DNA of 64,000 bases from Brachycybe producta (GCA_036925085.1 JAUPFP010000054.1:558001-622000); one strand, 5' to 3'; shown: positions 14,101 to 35,214, numbered from the stretch's first letter. The notes: a model not told the origin generated them from the sequence alone. A program made the numbers and translations.

Positions 14101-17100
14101 GATACGATTCCGTGGAGGACCATGATTTGCATCTGTCCTAATGGTTTCGTATCGGATAAAGTCGGAGGATGTCTTGCAAGTGAGTTTAGAGGCTAGCGGT
14201 TGAGGGGTTCTTATTACGCTAAGCTATAATAAAACGCTTTATTCGTTACCGTAGTTGAACATCGTGAACATGTTGGCTGTACATCGGACGATAGCTGTTC
14301 GACCAATCAGATTTGTATCCGTGGTGAATGTATTGATCCTTGTACAATTTGTGGCGAAAATTCTGAATGTCACGTCAAAGACCGACGTCCAGTTTGTAGC
14401 TGTCCAAGCGGTTATTACGGAGATTCTAAAATACGTTGCATCAAAGGTAAGAAGAATGTGGATGACGTGGTTCCGATTCGAGACTTCAGTTGTATTTTGT
14501 GCTCGTTTCCAGGTGAATGTTCGAAAGACGACGATTGTCCATTTGACAAGACGTGCTACAAGGATACGTGTGTCGATCCTTGTTTGTTGTCGTCCGAATG
14601 TGGGCTTAACGCTCGTTGCCGTGGAGAGACGCACAAAGCGTTATGCTTTTGTCCAGAAGGGTATCGTGGTGATCCGCGACAATCTTGTACTCGTCCAGCT
14701 TGTCTCAAGGACGAAGATTGTCCAGATGATCGAGCTTGCGTCAACGAACAGTGCCAGTCTCCGTGTTCGATCAACTCTCCGTGTGGAGTTCGAGCCTCAT
14801 GCAGTGTCATGCAACACAGAGCCGTTTGTAGTTGTACTCAAGATTACACGGGCGATCCGTTTGTCGAGTGTCAAATCGGTTTGTTTCTCAACCTATCTGA
14901 ATAAGCCTCGTAGTTCTCCAATCTTAATATCTCTTATTCTTTACAGTCGAACGTGCTCAGTGTCAGACGGATGCAGATTGTCCGATTGGACTTGCGTGTA
15001 TTGGCGATAAATGTCAAGATCCGTGTGTCATCTTTAAGCCGTGTGGACCTTTGGCAAACTGCAAAGTTATCAGTACCATTCCTTGGAGGACGATGGTGTG
15101 TCTGTGTCCTGAAGGTTACATGGGTGACGAACAGAGAGGATGTAAACCAGGTAGCCATTTGCAATTTTCCTTCTATAGGAAAGTTTTTTTCTCCAGATAT
15201 TAATTCCGATTTGTTCCAAATAGTTCCCGAAGTCACTGGCATTTGTACTTTCGACACCGATTGTCCATCTGAATTGGCCTGCATCGGAGGTTTATGTCGC
15301 GATCCATGCAAATGGGACAATCACTGTGGCCGAGAAGCTCTTTGCAAAGCTCACAATCATCGTGCTACTTGTCACTGTCCGGTCGGATTCTTCGGAGATC
15401 CGCTTCTCTACTGTATCAGAGGTACGTGATGACTTCACTCGTGAATCCATTTTGAAATCGTTCCAATTAAAGCGGTTATGATTTGAATTCACAGCCGAAT
15501 GTACCAAAGATTCGGACTGTCCAGACGATAAAATATGTTCGGAGCAACAAAAATGTATCGATCCTTGTCTTTATCGTAATCCTTGCGGAAAGAATACTCG
15601 CTGCGAGGCTACAGATCACAAACCTTCTTGCGAATGTCTCGGTGGTTATCAAGGCGATCCACTTATCGAATGCACTCCGATTGGTTGTCGAAGCCACTTG
15701 GAATGTCCTCTGGACAAAGCTTGTTTCGGTGGCCAATGTCTTGACCCTTGTCTCGAGCAGCGCTGCGGACAACACGCTAAGTGCTTGGTGACCAATCATA
15801 AAGCCAATTGCAATTGTCCGCCAGGTTTCAGAGGAAATCCAGCTGTTGCCTGCGAGAAAAGTATAAAATTTGTTATTTATCACAGTTTTCAGTTTCCGAT
15901 GTTCTGTTTGTTATGATTTCCAGTTGAAGTTGGAGTTTGTACGCTGGACTCTGATTGTCCGAGTGGTCTTGCGTGCATTGCGAGTCAGTGTCAGAATCCG
16001 TGCATCGTTTTGAAACCATGTAGTGAGTCTGCCGAATGTAAAGTGATTGACACCGTGCCGTGGAGGACGATGGTCTGTATATGCCCGAACGGTTTCATGG
16101 CTGACGATAAACGTGGTTGCATCAAAGGTGAGAAATTATTGTGAAATGGAAAGCAACCAGAATTTAAAATTTGTGTTTGTCCTATGATGTAGTCATTGAT
16201 TTGTCGTGTACGACGGATGGATCGTGTGGCCTGGATGAAATCTGTGTTCAGAACGAATGTGTCAGCATTTGTCAGTATAAAAATCCGTGTGGTACGAACG
16301 CCATCTGCGGTGCTCAGACTCATCGCGGAACCTGTACTTGTCCACCGTCTTTCATTGGCGATCCTTACATCGAATGTCTCAGAGGTGAGTTTTCGAGCTG
16401 ACGAAATGTTACGTCCGATTACTATAAACGTCTCGAACTCTGAATATTCTGTCCTTCTGGTGCAAAATGAAGAGAAGGTTGGACGTGTTTTAGAAACTAA
16501 AAGGGTAGCTCAATCGCTTAATAGGATTTTTCATGTTGATATTGTTCTTTAAGAAGATGACATTTTTTTAATTTTTGTCTATAAAAAGCTTATTTTGAAA
16601 GACATCAACATGAAAATATTCACAATTGATTGAGCTATCCTTCTAGTTTCTAAAACATATTCAAGCTTCTCTCAATTTTACTCCTGAAAGACAGAATAAT
16701 AAAAGTTTACTGTTTGTAAACCATCTTAACGCAATTTTATTTCTTTTGTCCTGTTGTTTCAGTCGAATGTTCTGCAGACTCCGAATGTCCCGGTTATTTG
16801 GCTTGCATGGCTCAGAAGTGCGTAGACGTTTGCATCGTATCCGATCCTTGTGGTTACGATGCTCTGTGCCGTGTGGTGAACCATCAGACTATGTGTGACT
16901 GTGCACCGGGATATCAAGGCGATCCGATGAGACGTTGCGAACCGGTCGGATGTCAGAGAGACGATCAGTGTCCAGAGGATCGTGTCTGTCGTTACGGACA
17001 GTGTGTCGACTTGTGTGCCGCAGACCGTCCTTGCGGACAAGGAGCTCTGTGCAAAGGTGTTCAACATCGTCCACTTTGCGAATGTCCGATCGGTTACGAG

Positions 17101-20100
17101 GGAAATCCTTACGTATTATGTTTCACTGGTAAACGCTTTCTTTTTAAACTTACGAAGAGCTTCCGTTCAATTTTATTTTGTTGTCATAGGTGAATTGGTT
17201 GTGACCTGCGAAACGGATGTCGACTGTCCAAGTGGTTTGGCATGTATTTCTGATAAGTGCCAAGATCCGTGCCTCGTTCTTAGACCTTGTGGACCTGGAG
17301 CCGAGTGCAAAGTGATCGATTCGAATCCGTGGAGAACAATGGTTTGCATTTGTCCACCTGGTTTTGTGTCTACTAAATCTCGAGGATGCGAAAGAGGTCG
17401 ATAAAGGGGCGATTGTTACGGGATTTTGTTTCGTAACGTGCTAATTGCGTTCTTCTTATAACAGTTACTGGTACGGAACAGTGTACGCAAGATTATCAAT
17501 GCCGTTCCGATCAGGCTTGCGTTAATGGAGAGTGTATTGAAGCTTGTGTCGTTGAAAATCCGTGCGGATCACATGCCGAATGTCAGTCTATTCAACATCG
17601 GCCCGTCTGTTCTTGTTTACCGGGTTATACTGGAAATCCTCAGCAGTCTTGTCACCCGAGTAAGCATTTTAGTGTTGCTTAAGGTGGCGCTCCATACTTG
17701 AATTTCACACCGTGATTTTTGAGAAAAATTGTTGTTTTTACGTTACTTTTTTCAGGAAAAGCTTAACGAAAAAAAATTCAAAATGCTTTAGAAACAAAAA
17801 TAGTTGTAAAGTATTTATTTTTAAAGAAAAATTTTATCATAATGTTGTTCCTGAAAAACGTTTGCTCGACATTTATGCATCCTATATCCATCTATAAAGC
17901 CACCTTAATCGTAAAAACATTATCTAAAATGTGACTTTTTCTTTCAAGGTGGTTGCACGAAAGATGCCGATTGTTCGGATTCTGCAGCTTGCGTTCACGG
18001 CATCTGCACCAATTTATGCGAAAGTGACGTTTGCGCCGCACTTGCCGAATGTCGCATGGTGTCGCATCTTCCACAATGTCGTTGTCCGTTGGGCTTCCAA
18101 GGCGATCCATTAACTCGTTGTGAACGTGTCACTTGCAAAGACGACGACGAATGTCCAACGAATCTGGCTTGCATTTCCGGTCGTTGCGAAAATCCTTGTC
18201 AGGTTTTGCGACCGTGCGGATATCAAACGAACTGTGCCGTTGCCGGTCATGCGGCAGTTTGTACTTGCCGCGATCATTTCGAAGGAGATCCGAAAATAGG
18301 CTGTGTTAGCACCGAAAGAAGTAAAGTATTATTCGTATAATTTTGGAATCATCTTTTAATATTTCGTATTTTCTGTTTTAGTCGACACTTGTCTCGACGA
18401 AAACTGTCCGACCGGTTTGTCTTGCATTAACGAACAATGTGGCGACTTCTGCCAACGTTATCGTCCGTGTGGTGTCAATGCATACTGCGAAGTCAAAGAC
18501 ACTCGACCGTTAATTACGGTCATCTGTCGCTGTCCACCTGGATTCGCGGGAAATGCCTCGACACACTGCATTCCACGTAAACGAGATTGCTTTTTTTGTA
18601 TCGAGATGTGACATTTTTACGATGTTTTTGTTATTCCGTTAGTGATCCCTCCTCAGTGTTCTGCCGACGGAGATTGTCCGGCAAACAAGGCATGTGTCCG
18701 TGGCGTTTGCCAGAATTGGTGCGTCCTACAACCTGGTTGTGGTTACAATGCTCACTGTACTATGAGTAGCCACAGGGTCTCTTGTAACTGCCCTGAAGGT
18801 TACACCGGTGATCCATTGGTGGCCTGTGTCAGAGGTGAGATACTTGCCGCTTTCGGTAATATGAATGGTGTGTCAGTATTTTCTTTCTGTTAGTTTCGGG
18901 TTGTATCGATAATGAGGATTGTTCCGGTAATCTTAAATGTCTTCCTACTGGCATTTGTGGTTGTTTTCCGGGATATGAACGCATCGACGATTACTGCGTC
19001 GGTCAGTAAAGAACAACTTTTAAAAGAATCGCTCTTTTCTGTCACGGACTTAAGCCGTTTTGTATCTTATATTCTTGCAGTTGTCCATCAGAACTGTTCT
19101 ACGACGAATCCTTGCACAACCAACAAAAAATGCGTTTATATCGGAGGAGCCGTTGAATACGGCATCTGCATTTGTCCGAGTGGTTACATGTTGCATACCA
19201 ACGACACTTGCGAAGAAATCGGTACGTAGGTTATTAGTGGAATAGGACCAGAAGGGGGATAGAACCAAAAATATATTTTGTTATCCGGTTTTTCGTGTTA
19301 AGACTTTTCCACAACATTTGACGAAACTTTATAAAATGTATTTTTTCGCATTAGTTTATCCGATCGGGGGCCGAACGGAACCACCGGCTGTCAGCGTTGC
19401 CGTCAGTTGCATGGCCGACGGAATCTTTGTCGACGTTTACGTCGAAGGTTTCGACGGAGTGATTTATGTCAAAGGTTACAGTAAAGATGCTCAGTGCCGT
19501 CAAGTGATAAGTAACACTCAGCAGAATGTGGCCGTTCCGTTCAGAGTGCTGTTCAACACTTGCGGTCTCTTCCCGATTGACGTACGTCGAATACAGATCA
19601 TAACCAGTTTCAATTGTCGTAACTTTGTCTTATTGCTCATTTTAGGGTGTCGCATCCTTCATATTGGTCATTCAGAAACATCCGAAGCTTTTGACTCACA
19701 AAGCAAAAGCTTACGAAATCCGATGTGTCTACAAAGTGGGCGAAGCTCCGATTACGATCGGTTTCAATGTCAGGTACATACGAGAAACACGAGAGATTTT
19801 TTTTTTTTTGCTTTTCTTGTCGGTGGAATATTTTAATTTTTCCTTTTCATTATTGAATAGTATGATCACTACTTCGGGTACGATAGCAAACACGGGTCCT
19901 CCTCCGACGTGTATCATGAAGATTGTCGGAGAGGACGGTCAAGACATCGTCAGTGCAACTCTCGGAGAAAATCTCAAACTCAAAGTGGAAGTTTTACCGA
20001 AAGGTGCGTGTGTGTTCCGAACATTATCTACTTTTTAGGAGAAATTGAAAACGTTTTAGGGAGCAGAATTGTTTAAATATATTTTCATGTTAATATCTTT

Positions 20101-21680
20101 CAAAATAAACTTTTTATATAAACAAAAATTTTTTTTAAGTGAGATAAAAAGTTTATTTTAAAAGATATTGACATGAATGAGCTACCCTTCTAGTCTCTAA
20201 AACAGTTTCAAGCAACAGTTTCAATGACAGCATAATTAAAAATACGAGTGGCCCATGCATTTACACTTGAAATCTCACTTAACATGTTGACTTCATTTGT
20301 TTATTTTGTATTATCAGAGGTTTATGGAGGATTTGCTCGTGGTTGTTACGCGATGACCACCGATGAAAAGGGAGAAGAGAATCGTTACGAAGTAACAGAC
20401 GACAATGGGTCTGTAATTCGATATATTCGTAATTTGTTCGTGGTTACGCAGTCTCATAACCGCGGCACTCCTTTTTCTGTTATTATTTTTCAGGTGCGCC
20501 GTGGACGCTAGCGTTTTCGGTGAATGGGAATATGATCCAAATCTGAATGCTTTGGTGGCACCGTTCAACGCTTTCAAGTTTCCGAACGGAAACAGCGTTC
20601 GTTTCGACTGTAATATTCGATTCTGTTTCCGAGCCTGTCAACCGGTATGAATACGAGAGAAAATATTCAATTTTGAACCGTTTCAAACTCTTAATATTCT
20701 GAAGTTTCAGAAGAGCAACACTAAGGAGAAATTTAAAGTTTGTTAGAAACTAGAAAGGGTACATCTTTCAAAATAAACGTTTTATAGACGGAAATTTAAA
20801 AATAAAATCTGCTTAATTTGCGTCATTTTTAAACTGAACATAAAAACATATTTTAACAACACGAAAGCTACCCTTCTAGTTTCTAAAAATCTTAGTAGAT
20901 TTCTCTTAATTTTGAACCTGAAAGATGGAATAATGAGAGTTTGAGAGGCGCCGTTTACACTTTCAAACCACTTTAACTGAATCGTTTGAATGTGTTTAAA
21001 ACAAAACAAAAAAAAAGGTGAATTGCGGTGGACGCCAGGCATACGGCCGTCGTCGTCGACAGGCTCCAGGCGATCCAGTCGGATTTGAACTTCACGTCGG
21101 ATCTTCGAACCACGGCAATACCACCACAGCCGTCGCTCTTCTTGAAGCAAGTCAGCCGCAAGAAGAGATCAATATGAAATCGAATGCCATTTTTATTGTC
21201 GAGAGTAAAGACAAAGAAGCTATTCAAGCAACAGGTACATATTAAGGCACACTTAAGGCAAAAGGTCATTTGTTAGCACATCGACCACTTTTTAGACCAC
21301 TTTTGTAAAATGAAGTTGAATTTGGCTGGTTTGTAGTTGCAATATTTAAGTTAAAAAGTGGTTTATGTGCCCAAGGTCCTAAATCTTTAAAATTTAAGTC
21401 CTGATGTTTTTTAATCGAAATGTTTTCTTTCGTCTTTTCAGAGTCGACTGAACTCCAGTCGGAAGACGTTTGCGTATCTACGACCGGATTCATCATAGCT
21501 CTAGTGATAACTGCCCTTCTAGCGCTAGTCGCCGTTGCCGTAGCCGTTTCGTGTTGGCTCATGGCTTATAGGCGTAGTCCGAAATCGGACGGTCCACTGC
21601 CACATCCTCCTGAATTCCCTAATCCACTTTATACTACGCCGGAGCCGATAACGGAACCGTCACCCGATTACTTGTCATAA
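54..21680 (+). CDS. dpy: dumpy orthologue, giant EGF/DPY-ZP apical matrix protein (5' partial, about 50 exons in window)
   Basis: Dumpy is a huge membrane-anchored fibrous protein that ties epithelia to the overlying cuticle or apical matrix. The order seen here is EGF/DPY modules, a Ser/Thr-rich block, more EGF/DPY modules, a ZP domain, a tetrabasic site, one membrane helix and a short tail. That order, rather than any single module, supports the name. Nearly every array exon starts and ends in phase 1 (acceptor then TT-CCT or TC-GAA; donor after AAA-G), so exons can be gained or lost without breaking the frame. The reading frame is continuous across all 50 exons I joined and ends with TAA at 21678-21680. 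The window opens in an intron, so the signal peptide and most N-terminal modules are missing. Possible poly(A) signals lie at 22623 and 22690. The family assignment is firm; exon joins are inferred from GT-AG sites and frame. Confidence 0.93.
4736..4814. repeat. 29-bp-arm hairpin in dumpy intron
   Basis: An almost perfect inverted repeat lies in the intron 4648-4885. The left arm is 4736-4764 and the right arm 4786-4814, with about 21 AT-rich bases between them and only two mismatches. Function unknown; it may be a small foldback element or a structured intron segment. Confidence 0.75.
5108..6108 (+). other. dumpy intron, about 1.0 kb, no gene seen
   Basis: This intron separates array A from the Ser/Thr-rich exon. 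It holds a GT-rich stretch (about 5225-5262, TGTGTG runs) and otherwise unique AT-rich sequence. The acceptor is AG at 6107-6108, which keeps phase 1. Confidence 0.7.
6109..9594 (+). CDS. dpy: dumpy Ser/Thr-rich mucin-like giant exon (about 1162 residues)
   Basis: A single 3486-bp open exon, phase 1 at both ends like the EGF exons around it. It is dominated by Thr, Ser, Val, Glu and Pro and has many NxT/NxS sequons, so it is predicted to be a heavily O- and N-glycosylated extended spacer. Two internal repeat regimes are visible. From about 7791 to 8180 there are about seven imperfect 18-residue (54-bp) units with the core VEPTTxHATVE. From about 8930 to 9285 there are about ten 10-residue units with the core TDATTTPLSA. 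Near 7040-7120 and 7300-7400 are short hydrophobic or His/Cys-containing segments that do not fit the mucin pattern. Drosophila Dumpy also has a Ser/Thr/Pro-rich region; I see no identical motif here. Long antisense frames over this exon are shadows of its repetitive codons. Confidence 0.88.
9595..10032 (+). other. dumpy intron with a partial foldback copy
   Basis: A 438-bp intron. About 9733-9890 matches the left arm of the main foldback family (GTTTTAGAAACTAGAAGGGT core, then the ATTTTCATGTTGATAT string). No right arm follows, so this is a half element. Confidence 0.7.
10033..19221 (+). CDS. dpy: dumpy EGF/DPY exon array B (27 exons)
   Basis: Exons: 10033-10242, 10598-10963, 11036-11239, 11316-11507, 11589-11954, 12027-12227, 12308-12493, 12574-12939, 13008-13211, 13279-13479, 13540-13905, 13976-14179, 14255-14446, 14513-14878, 14947-15150, 15224-15421, 15495-15860, 15924-16127, 16193-16384, 16763-17128, 17190-17396, 17465-17659, 17949-18320, 18382-18576, 18643-18834, 18894-19001, 19081-19221. 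Exons follow a triplet rhythm: a two-module exon (366 bp), a one-module exon carrying the variant PWRTMxCxCP in its EGF part (about 204 bp), then a shorter exon (186-201 bp). Two triplets make a six-exon superunit; 12574-14446 and 14513-16384 are the closest pair. The last four exons are degenerate (PWRT replaced by RPLITV, then two short Cys-poor exons) and lead into the ZP domain. Confidence 0.92.
16424..16729. repeat. Foldback element copy (dumpy intron 16385-16762)
   Basis: This is a full two-arm copy. Left arm: CTCGAACTC, then GTGTTTTAGAAACTAAAAGG, then TTCATGTTGATAT. Right arm is the reverse complement, ending in AAACCATCTTAA. The copy occupies most of the intron between two array-B exons. 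Confidence 0.85.
17680..17908. mobile_element. Short element with TTAAGGTGGC terminal inverted repeats
   Basis: The intron between exons 17465-17659 and 17949-18320 holds TTAAGGTGGC at its left and the exact reverse complement GCCACCTTAA at its right, about 229 bp apart. The interior is AT-rich and differs from the main foldback family, but the ends are the same, suggesting mobilisation by the same transposase. The TTAA on both sides could be a target-site duplication or part of the repeat. Confidence 0.7.
19355..21680 (+). CDS. dpy: dumpy ZP domain, cleavage site, transmembrane helix and tail
   Basis: Exons: 19355-19581, 19665-19773, 19861-20003, 20318-20408, 20494-20644, 21018-21234, 21442-21680. 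The ZP domain starts near VSCMADGIFVDV and includes conserved-looking cysteines (CGLFP, TSGTIANTGPPPTC, ARGCYA, CNIRFCFRAC); ZP domains drive polymerisation of secreted matrix filaments. Intron phases here are mixed (0, 2, 1), unlike the uniform phase 1 of the EGF arrays, which fits a separately evolved C-terminal block. A four-Arg site lies in exon 21018-21234. The last exon encodes a membrane helix (FIIALVITALLALVAVAVAV) followed by a Pro-rich cytoplasmic tail of about 40 residues ending in DYLS. The first EGF-free exon is entered through the acceptor at 19353-19354. Confidence 0.92.
20043..20218. repeat. Foldback element copy, core only (dumpy intron 20004-20317)
   Basis: Only the inner arms survive: TTTTCATGTTAATATC with TTCAAAATAAAC on the left and AAGTTTATTTTAAAAG plus GAGCTACCCTTCTAG on the right. 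The outer ends are eroded. Confidence 0.75.
20683..20979. repeat. Foldback element copy (dumpy intron 20645-21017)
   Basis: Two arms are present, with GAAACTAGAAAGGGTAC on the left and GCTACCCTTCTAGTTTCTAA on the right, ending CAAACCACTTTAA. The element fills most of the intron and ends about 40 bp before the exon 21018 acceptor, which itself has an unusual A-run. Confidence 0.8.
21048..21059 (+). other. Tetrabasic (furin-type) cleavage site codons in dumpy
   Basis: Four consecutive Arg codons (CGT CGT CGT CGA) lie between the ZP domain and the membrane helix. This is the position where ZP proteins are usually cut by a proprotein convertase, which frees the ectodomain to polymerise. The match is by position and motif only. 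Confidence 0.7.
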
Positions 21681-23085
21681 TTTGTTTTTGGAATGTTGCG
21701 GGCAGCTTTCCAGTTCATATACTTAAATCGTAACGCGATATTAATTCGGTTCGATTCTTATTCAGTGGCAAGATATTCTTTTTGCTGATATTGACTTTTC
21801 GAGGTGCTTTTCAAACGGGAGGGTTAAATACTAGAATCCCCTTAAATCTGCCACTGGATCTCTATTTTTGAAAAAAAATCCAATTTCTCCTCTCTTGATT
21901 TTTTTATAACTTATTTCGGTTACGTATCGTACCCGTGGTACTTTTTTATATTCTTATTGTTGTGGTTCGAGAGAGAGACTAGCCAATGGCCAGTCTTGAC
22001 CCACACCCCCTCTTAAAATATTTGTATATAAGCTTATTATTCCCGGTTTGTTGGAGGGTTTTTTGGGGGAAAAAAATTAAGGGGCAACTTTGCGGGGTGA
22101 AATGATTAGAGAATTTATATGTAGACTCAATAGAGGATAAATGTTTTAGGGGGAAATGTGCAAAAAATTGGACAATATAAGTGTCCTGGGGGAATGTCTT
22201 TGTTGTTTTTGGACTTGGGGTTCAAAGAAATAATAGTTTTTAAATTTGGCGCCTTTTTTTCTTACTCGGTGATTGGATCAAAACGCTTTTGAAAACAAAA
22301 TCTCATAGAGGTTTTTTTTTTGTTTTAATTCGTGCTTTTATTGTTTTGGCGCCTTTGAATTTTGCTTTCTAGTTCATATTTGTGTCATAATTAACCCGGT
22401 TTATTCTTGACCCTTGACCTCTCGACCCTCCCATTTTTTATATACATATTTGTTATTTTTAGGCTGGCAAGATGCAATTTGACAAATGAAATTTAAATAT
22501 ATTCATACAATTTTTGTTGTTAAATGTATTTTTCGAAAAGAATTCTGTATAATAATTGTTGCCAGTATAAGGCTTTTTTATTGCAAGTATTTATGGATTT
22601 TTTTCTAATGGCATTTGATAATAATAAATAGGTAATTGGCCATTTTTATATAAATTTCCATGTAATTTTATGGGTGGTTGCCCCTTTAAAATAAATGGGA
22701 GCAACCACTGCATACAAAAAATATGGCGGCGATGGTAGCAGACGATGTTACTCCGTCATCAGTGACGTAACGAACACGTCAAAGTCATTCACATTAGAGA
22801 CACGCAACAAAGCAAAGGACTAAGGTGGCATCGGCCAATATCATTTAAGTAAATTTGTGAGACAAATTATCGAAGCTAATAATAAATGTGATGGTTGAAC
22901 AAATATGGTGTCATGCCTTTATTAAATCAAACGGAGGACATGCCTAGTATAAATCGTACCTGGCTTCAAAAATGTGATGTCATGCATAAAAAATTGTAAC
23001 CTCAGAAATTCCGATCACGTGTTGCTGCGTCGTTGGATTATTGCGTCACTTCCGCAAATTTCTTACCCCCCGCTTCACCTTTCTG
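21681..23085 (+). other. dumpy 3' UTR and spacer before CHCHD2
   Basis: No open frame of interest. The region after the stop is T- and G-run rich and contains AATAAA at 22623-22628 and 22690-22695, plausible dumpy poly(A) signals. The rest (about 22700-23080) is the upstream region of the CHCHD2-like gene. Confidence 0.6.
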
Positions 23086-23143
23086 GTCTTAAAAATTGGA
23101 ATCTTCCAGAGAACTTTCTAGCATCTGTTTGTGTGGTTGTGAG
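23080..23143 (+). promoter_or_regulatory. Likely untranslated first exon / start region of CHCHD2
   Basis: A strong donor (GAG then GTGAGT at 23144) and the acceptor TTTCTTACAG ending at 23412 bracket a 269-bp intron just upstream of the ATG exon. The transcription start is inferred only, near the pyrimidine-rich stretch at about 23080-23090. Confidence 0.4.
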
Positions 23144-23412
23144 GTGAGTTGCTCTTCAAAAATGCGCATTTTTGTCAAATTTATTGATTTGTAATTAACA
23201 GTTAGTTAATTTTAACATTGCTTTGAACCTACATTACTAATTAGAAGCGCGTAAAAACGTAATTTTTGCACAGAAAAAACCTTAAAAGTTATCAGAACCG
23301 CGAAACGTGTAGTTATTACTAACCACTAGTAGTGTACTAGTCGCTGTAGTTTAGCGACTAATTAGAAAATTTGCTAGGGTTTTTTTTTAGTGTTTTTACT
23401 TATTTCTTACAG

Positions 23413-24114
23413 AAACAAAGTTATAACTAAAAAAACAACTAAAATGGGACGTCGTGGAAGATCACCATCACCAGTTTCATCTAGAAGGTTTAACGAACGC
23501 CCGTTAATTGCATAATTTTTATTATGATGCAATAATTTTGCGTCACTTAATGCTTTTCATTTTTTTTAGATCCGCCCATTCGTCGGTTCCTGCAAGAGCA
23601 CCAGCTCCAACATCTCATGTTCCAGCTCAAACTCACGCTGCACCACCTCCGATGGTGGCTCAACCTCAGCAACCGGGAATGTTCGCTCAGATGGCTACAA
23701 CAGCAGCTGGAGTAGCTGTCGGATCGGCTGTTGTACGTTTCTTAACTTATTTTTTGAGCAGTTTGTTATCTTAACGGAGTTCACGTCATACGATCTATAT
23801 TTAGGGACATACTCTTGGACATGCTCTCACTGGTGGTTTCGGTGGAGGCTCCGAAGAAGCACCAGCTCCAGTTCAACAGGCTGTTCCTCAGCAATCGTAC
23901 GGACAGAGCGCAGCTGGTGGTGGTGCCTGTTCTTACGAGATCAAGCAATTTTTAGAGTGTGCTCAATCTCAGCATGATCTAACACTTTGCGACGGTTTCA
24001 ATGAGGTTGTCCGTCAATGCAAGATGAACAATGGTATATTTAACATTTCAGTTTGATAACATAAAGGTTTTTAATCTTGAGAAAATACTTTATTAATTTA
24101 CAGGTCTCATGTAA
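23413..24114 (+). CDS. CHCHD2: CHCHD2-like twin-CX9C mitochondrial protein (148 aa)
   Basis: Coding exons 23444-23487, 23570-23732, 23805-24033 and 24104-24114; the span starts at the exon containing the ATG. The protein begins [14 protein letters not shown], has an Ala/Pro/Gln-rich middle, a conserved Gly/Ala helix ([19 protein letters not shown]) and a C-terminal CHCH domain with two CX9C motifs ([11 protein letters not shown] and [11 protein letters not shown]). In the CHCHD2/CHCHD10 family these cysteines form disulphides through Mia40 import into the intermembrane space, where the protein acts on cristae/MICOS, respiration and stress signalling. The last exon codes only the final residues (Gly-Leu-Met). 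A likely untranslated first exon ends at the donor 23144. AATAAA is at 24227-24232. Length and motif order fit the family well. Confidence 0.93.
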
Positions 24115-24232
24115 AGACATTCAATAATTAGGCAGTTATTTCTACAAGTGAACATCTGCTGTAGATTTCAATAAGTATTACTGAGTCATAGGTGTTCTAG
24201 TGTTTAGTTTAATGTATTGGCCAACAAATAAA

Positions 24233-24989
24233 AGGTTTTGAGTAAACATTCAAATAATTTTTAGATTTTTTATGGTTCAGTTTAGTCAAAAACGAGTTTT
24301 GTTTCAGCGAAAATCAGCAATTTCAGTTGAGTTCTAAAAGTAAACGCTATAAAATAGAGCGCCGTTGTTGAAATGCCCTGCTAAAAAGGTCAATTAAACG
24401 ACCCAATTGTGTGAGAGAGGTTTTCTTGATGTAGATTGTGACGTCATAACAATGGCTGTTATTTTATATAGCCAATAATATTTGAGTTAGTTTCTCATTT
24501 GATGACGTCCATGCGATAATGGTGGCCAGCGCTTGTTAGCCAGTTAAATTGAAGGTATTTGCCTGTATAGCATATATTATTATAATAATGGCCGCCATTA
24601 TCAGTCAACCAATCACAAGCGAAATGTTTCCCTTTTCTCATAATATAACGTCACTTGATTATTATGCGTATGGCCGTCGCGTTTTAGCGGTGCCCCGGCC
24701 CGGTCACTTCTTGTTTAATTTTTTTTTTGTAATTTTGTTACGAACGATTTCGCGAATTGTTTCCGCTATGAATCATTTTTGTCGGTAAATGGAAGTGACG
24801 GCTGTCTTAACTGTTTCCCAATTCAGCGTTTTAGTGTGAATTCAAGTGTTTAAAGACGGTTCGTAGTCTAGAAACGCGAGTCTTTTGGTGTTAAAAGTTG
24901 AAGGTTATTTGCGGCGACGAAGGCGCCATTTGTTTGTGTCGTATTTAGTTATCTGCGTCTTCTCTTATTTCTTGAACTTTAACGGCATT
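24233..24989. other. Spacer and 5' region between CHCHD2 and paxillin
   Basis: No coding sequence. It contains several TGACGTCA-type strings and a small palindrome around 24582-24600 (ATAATGGC-CGCCATTAT). The last about 100 bp are presumably the paxillin 5' UTR. Confidence 0.5.
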
Positions 24990-34862
<9,873 letters not shown>

Positions 34863-35214
34863 GTATATATACAGATAGATTTGAAGTACGAAATACAAAA
34901 ACTAACTCTTTTGCTATTCAATCAATTGCTTTTATTTGATAAATAATTGGAGGGTGAAGACCTTATCTCATATTTTTTAGGGAGGGGAGGGGATTTCAGA
35001 TTTGCGATGATTTTGGTTTAGAATGAAATGGATCCTAGTCAAATCATGGTCAAACTTATTAATCTTTGGTTTTTTAAAAAAATGAAAAAAGGGCCAGATT
35101 CTAATATTTGAATGTTTTATAATATGAGCCACAGCTCCGAGTTCACGGGTTCATGAAGGACCCAAGTAAATTTATGAGTACGGTAACCAGAAAAATGAGT
35201 TTTTCTGTAAAAGT

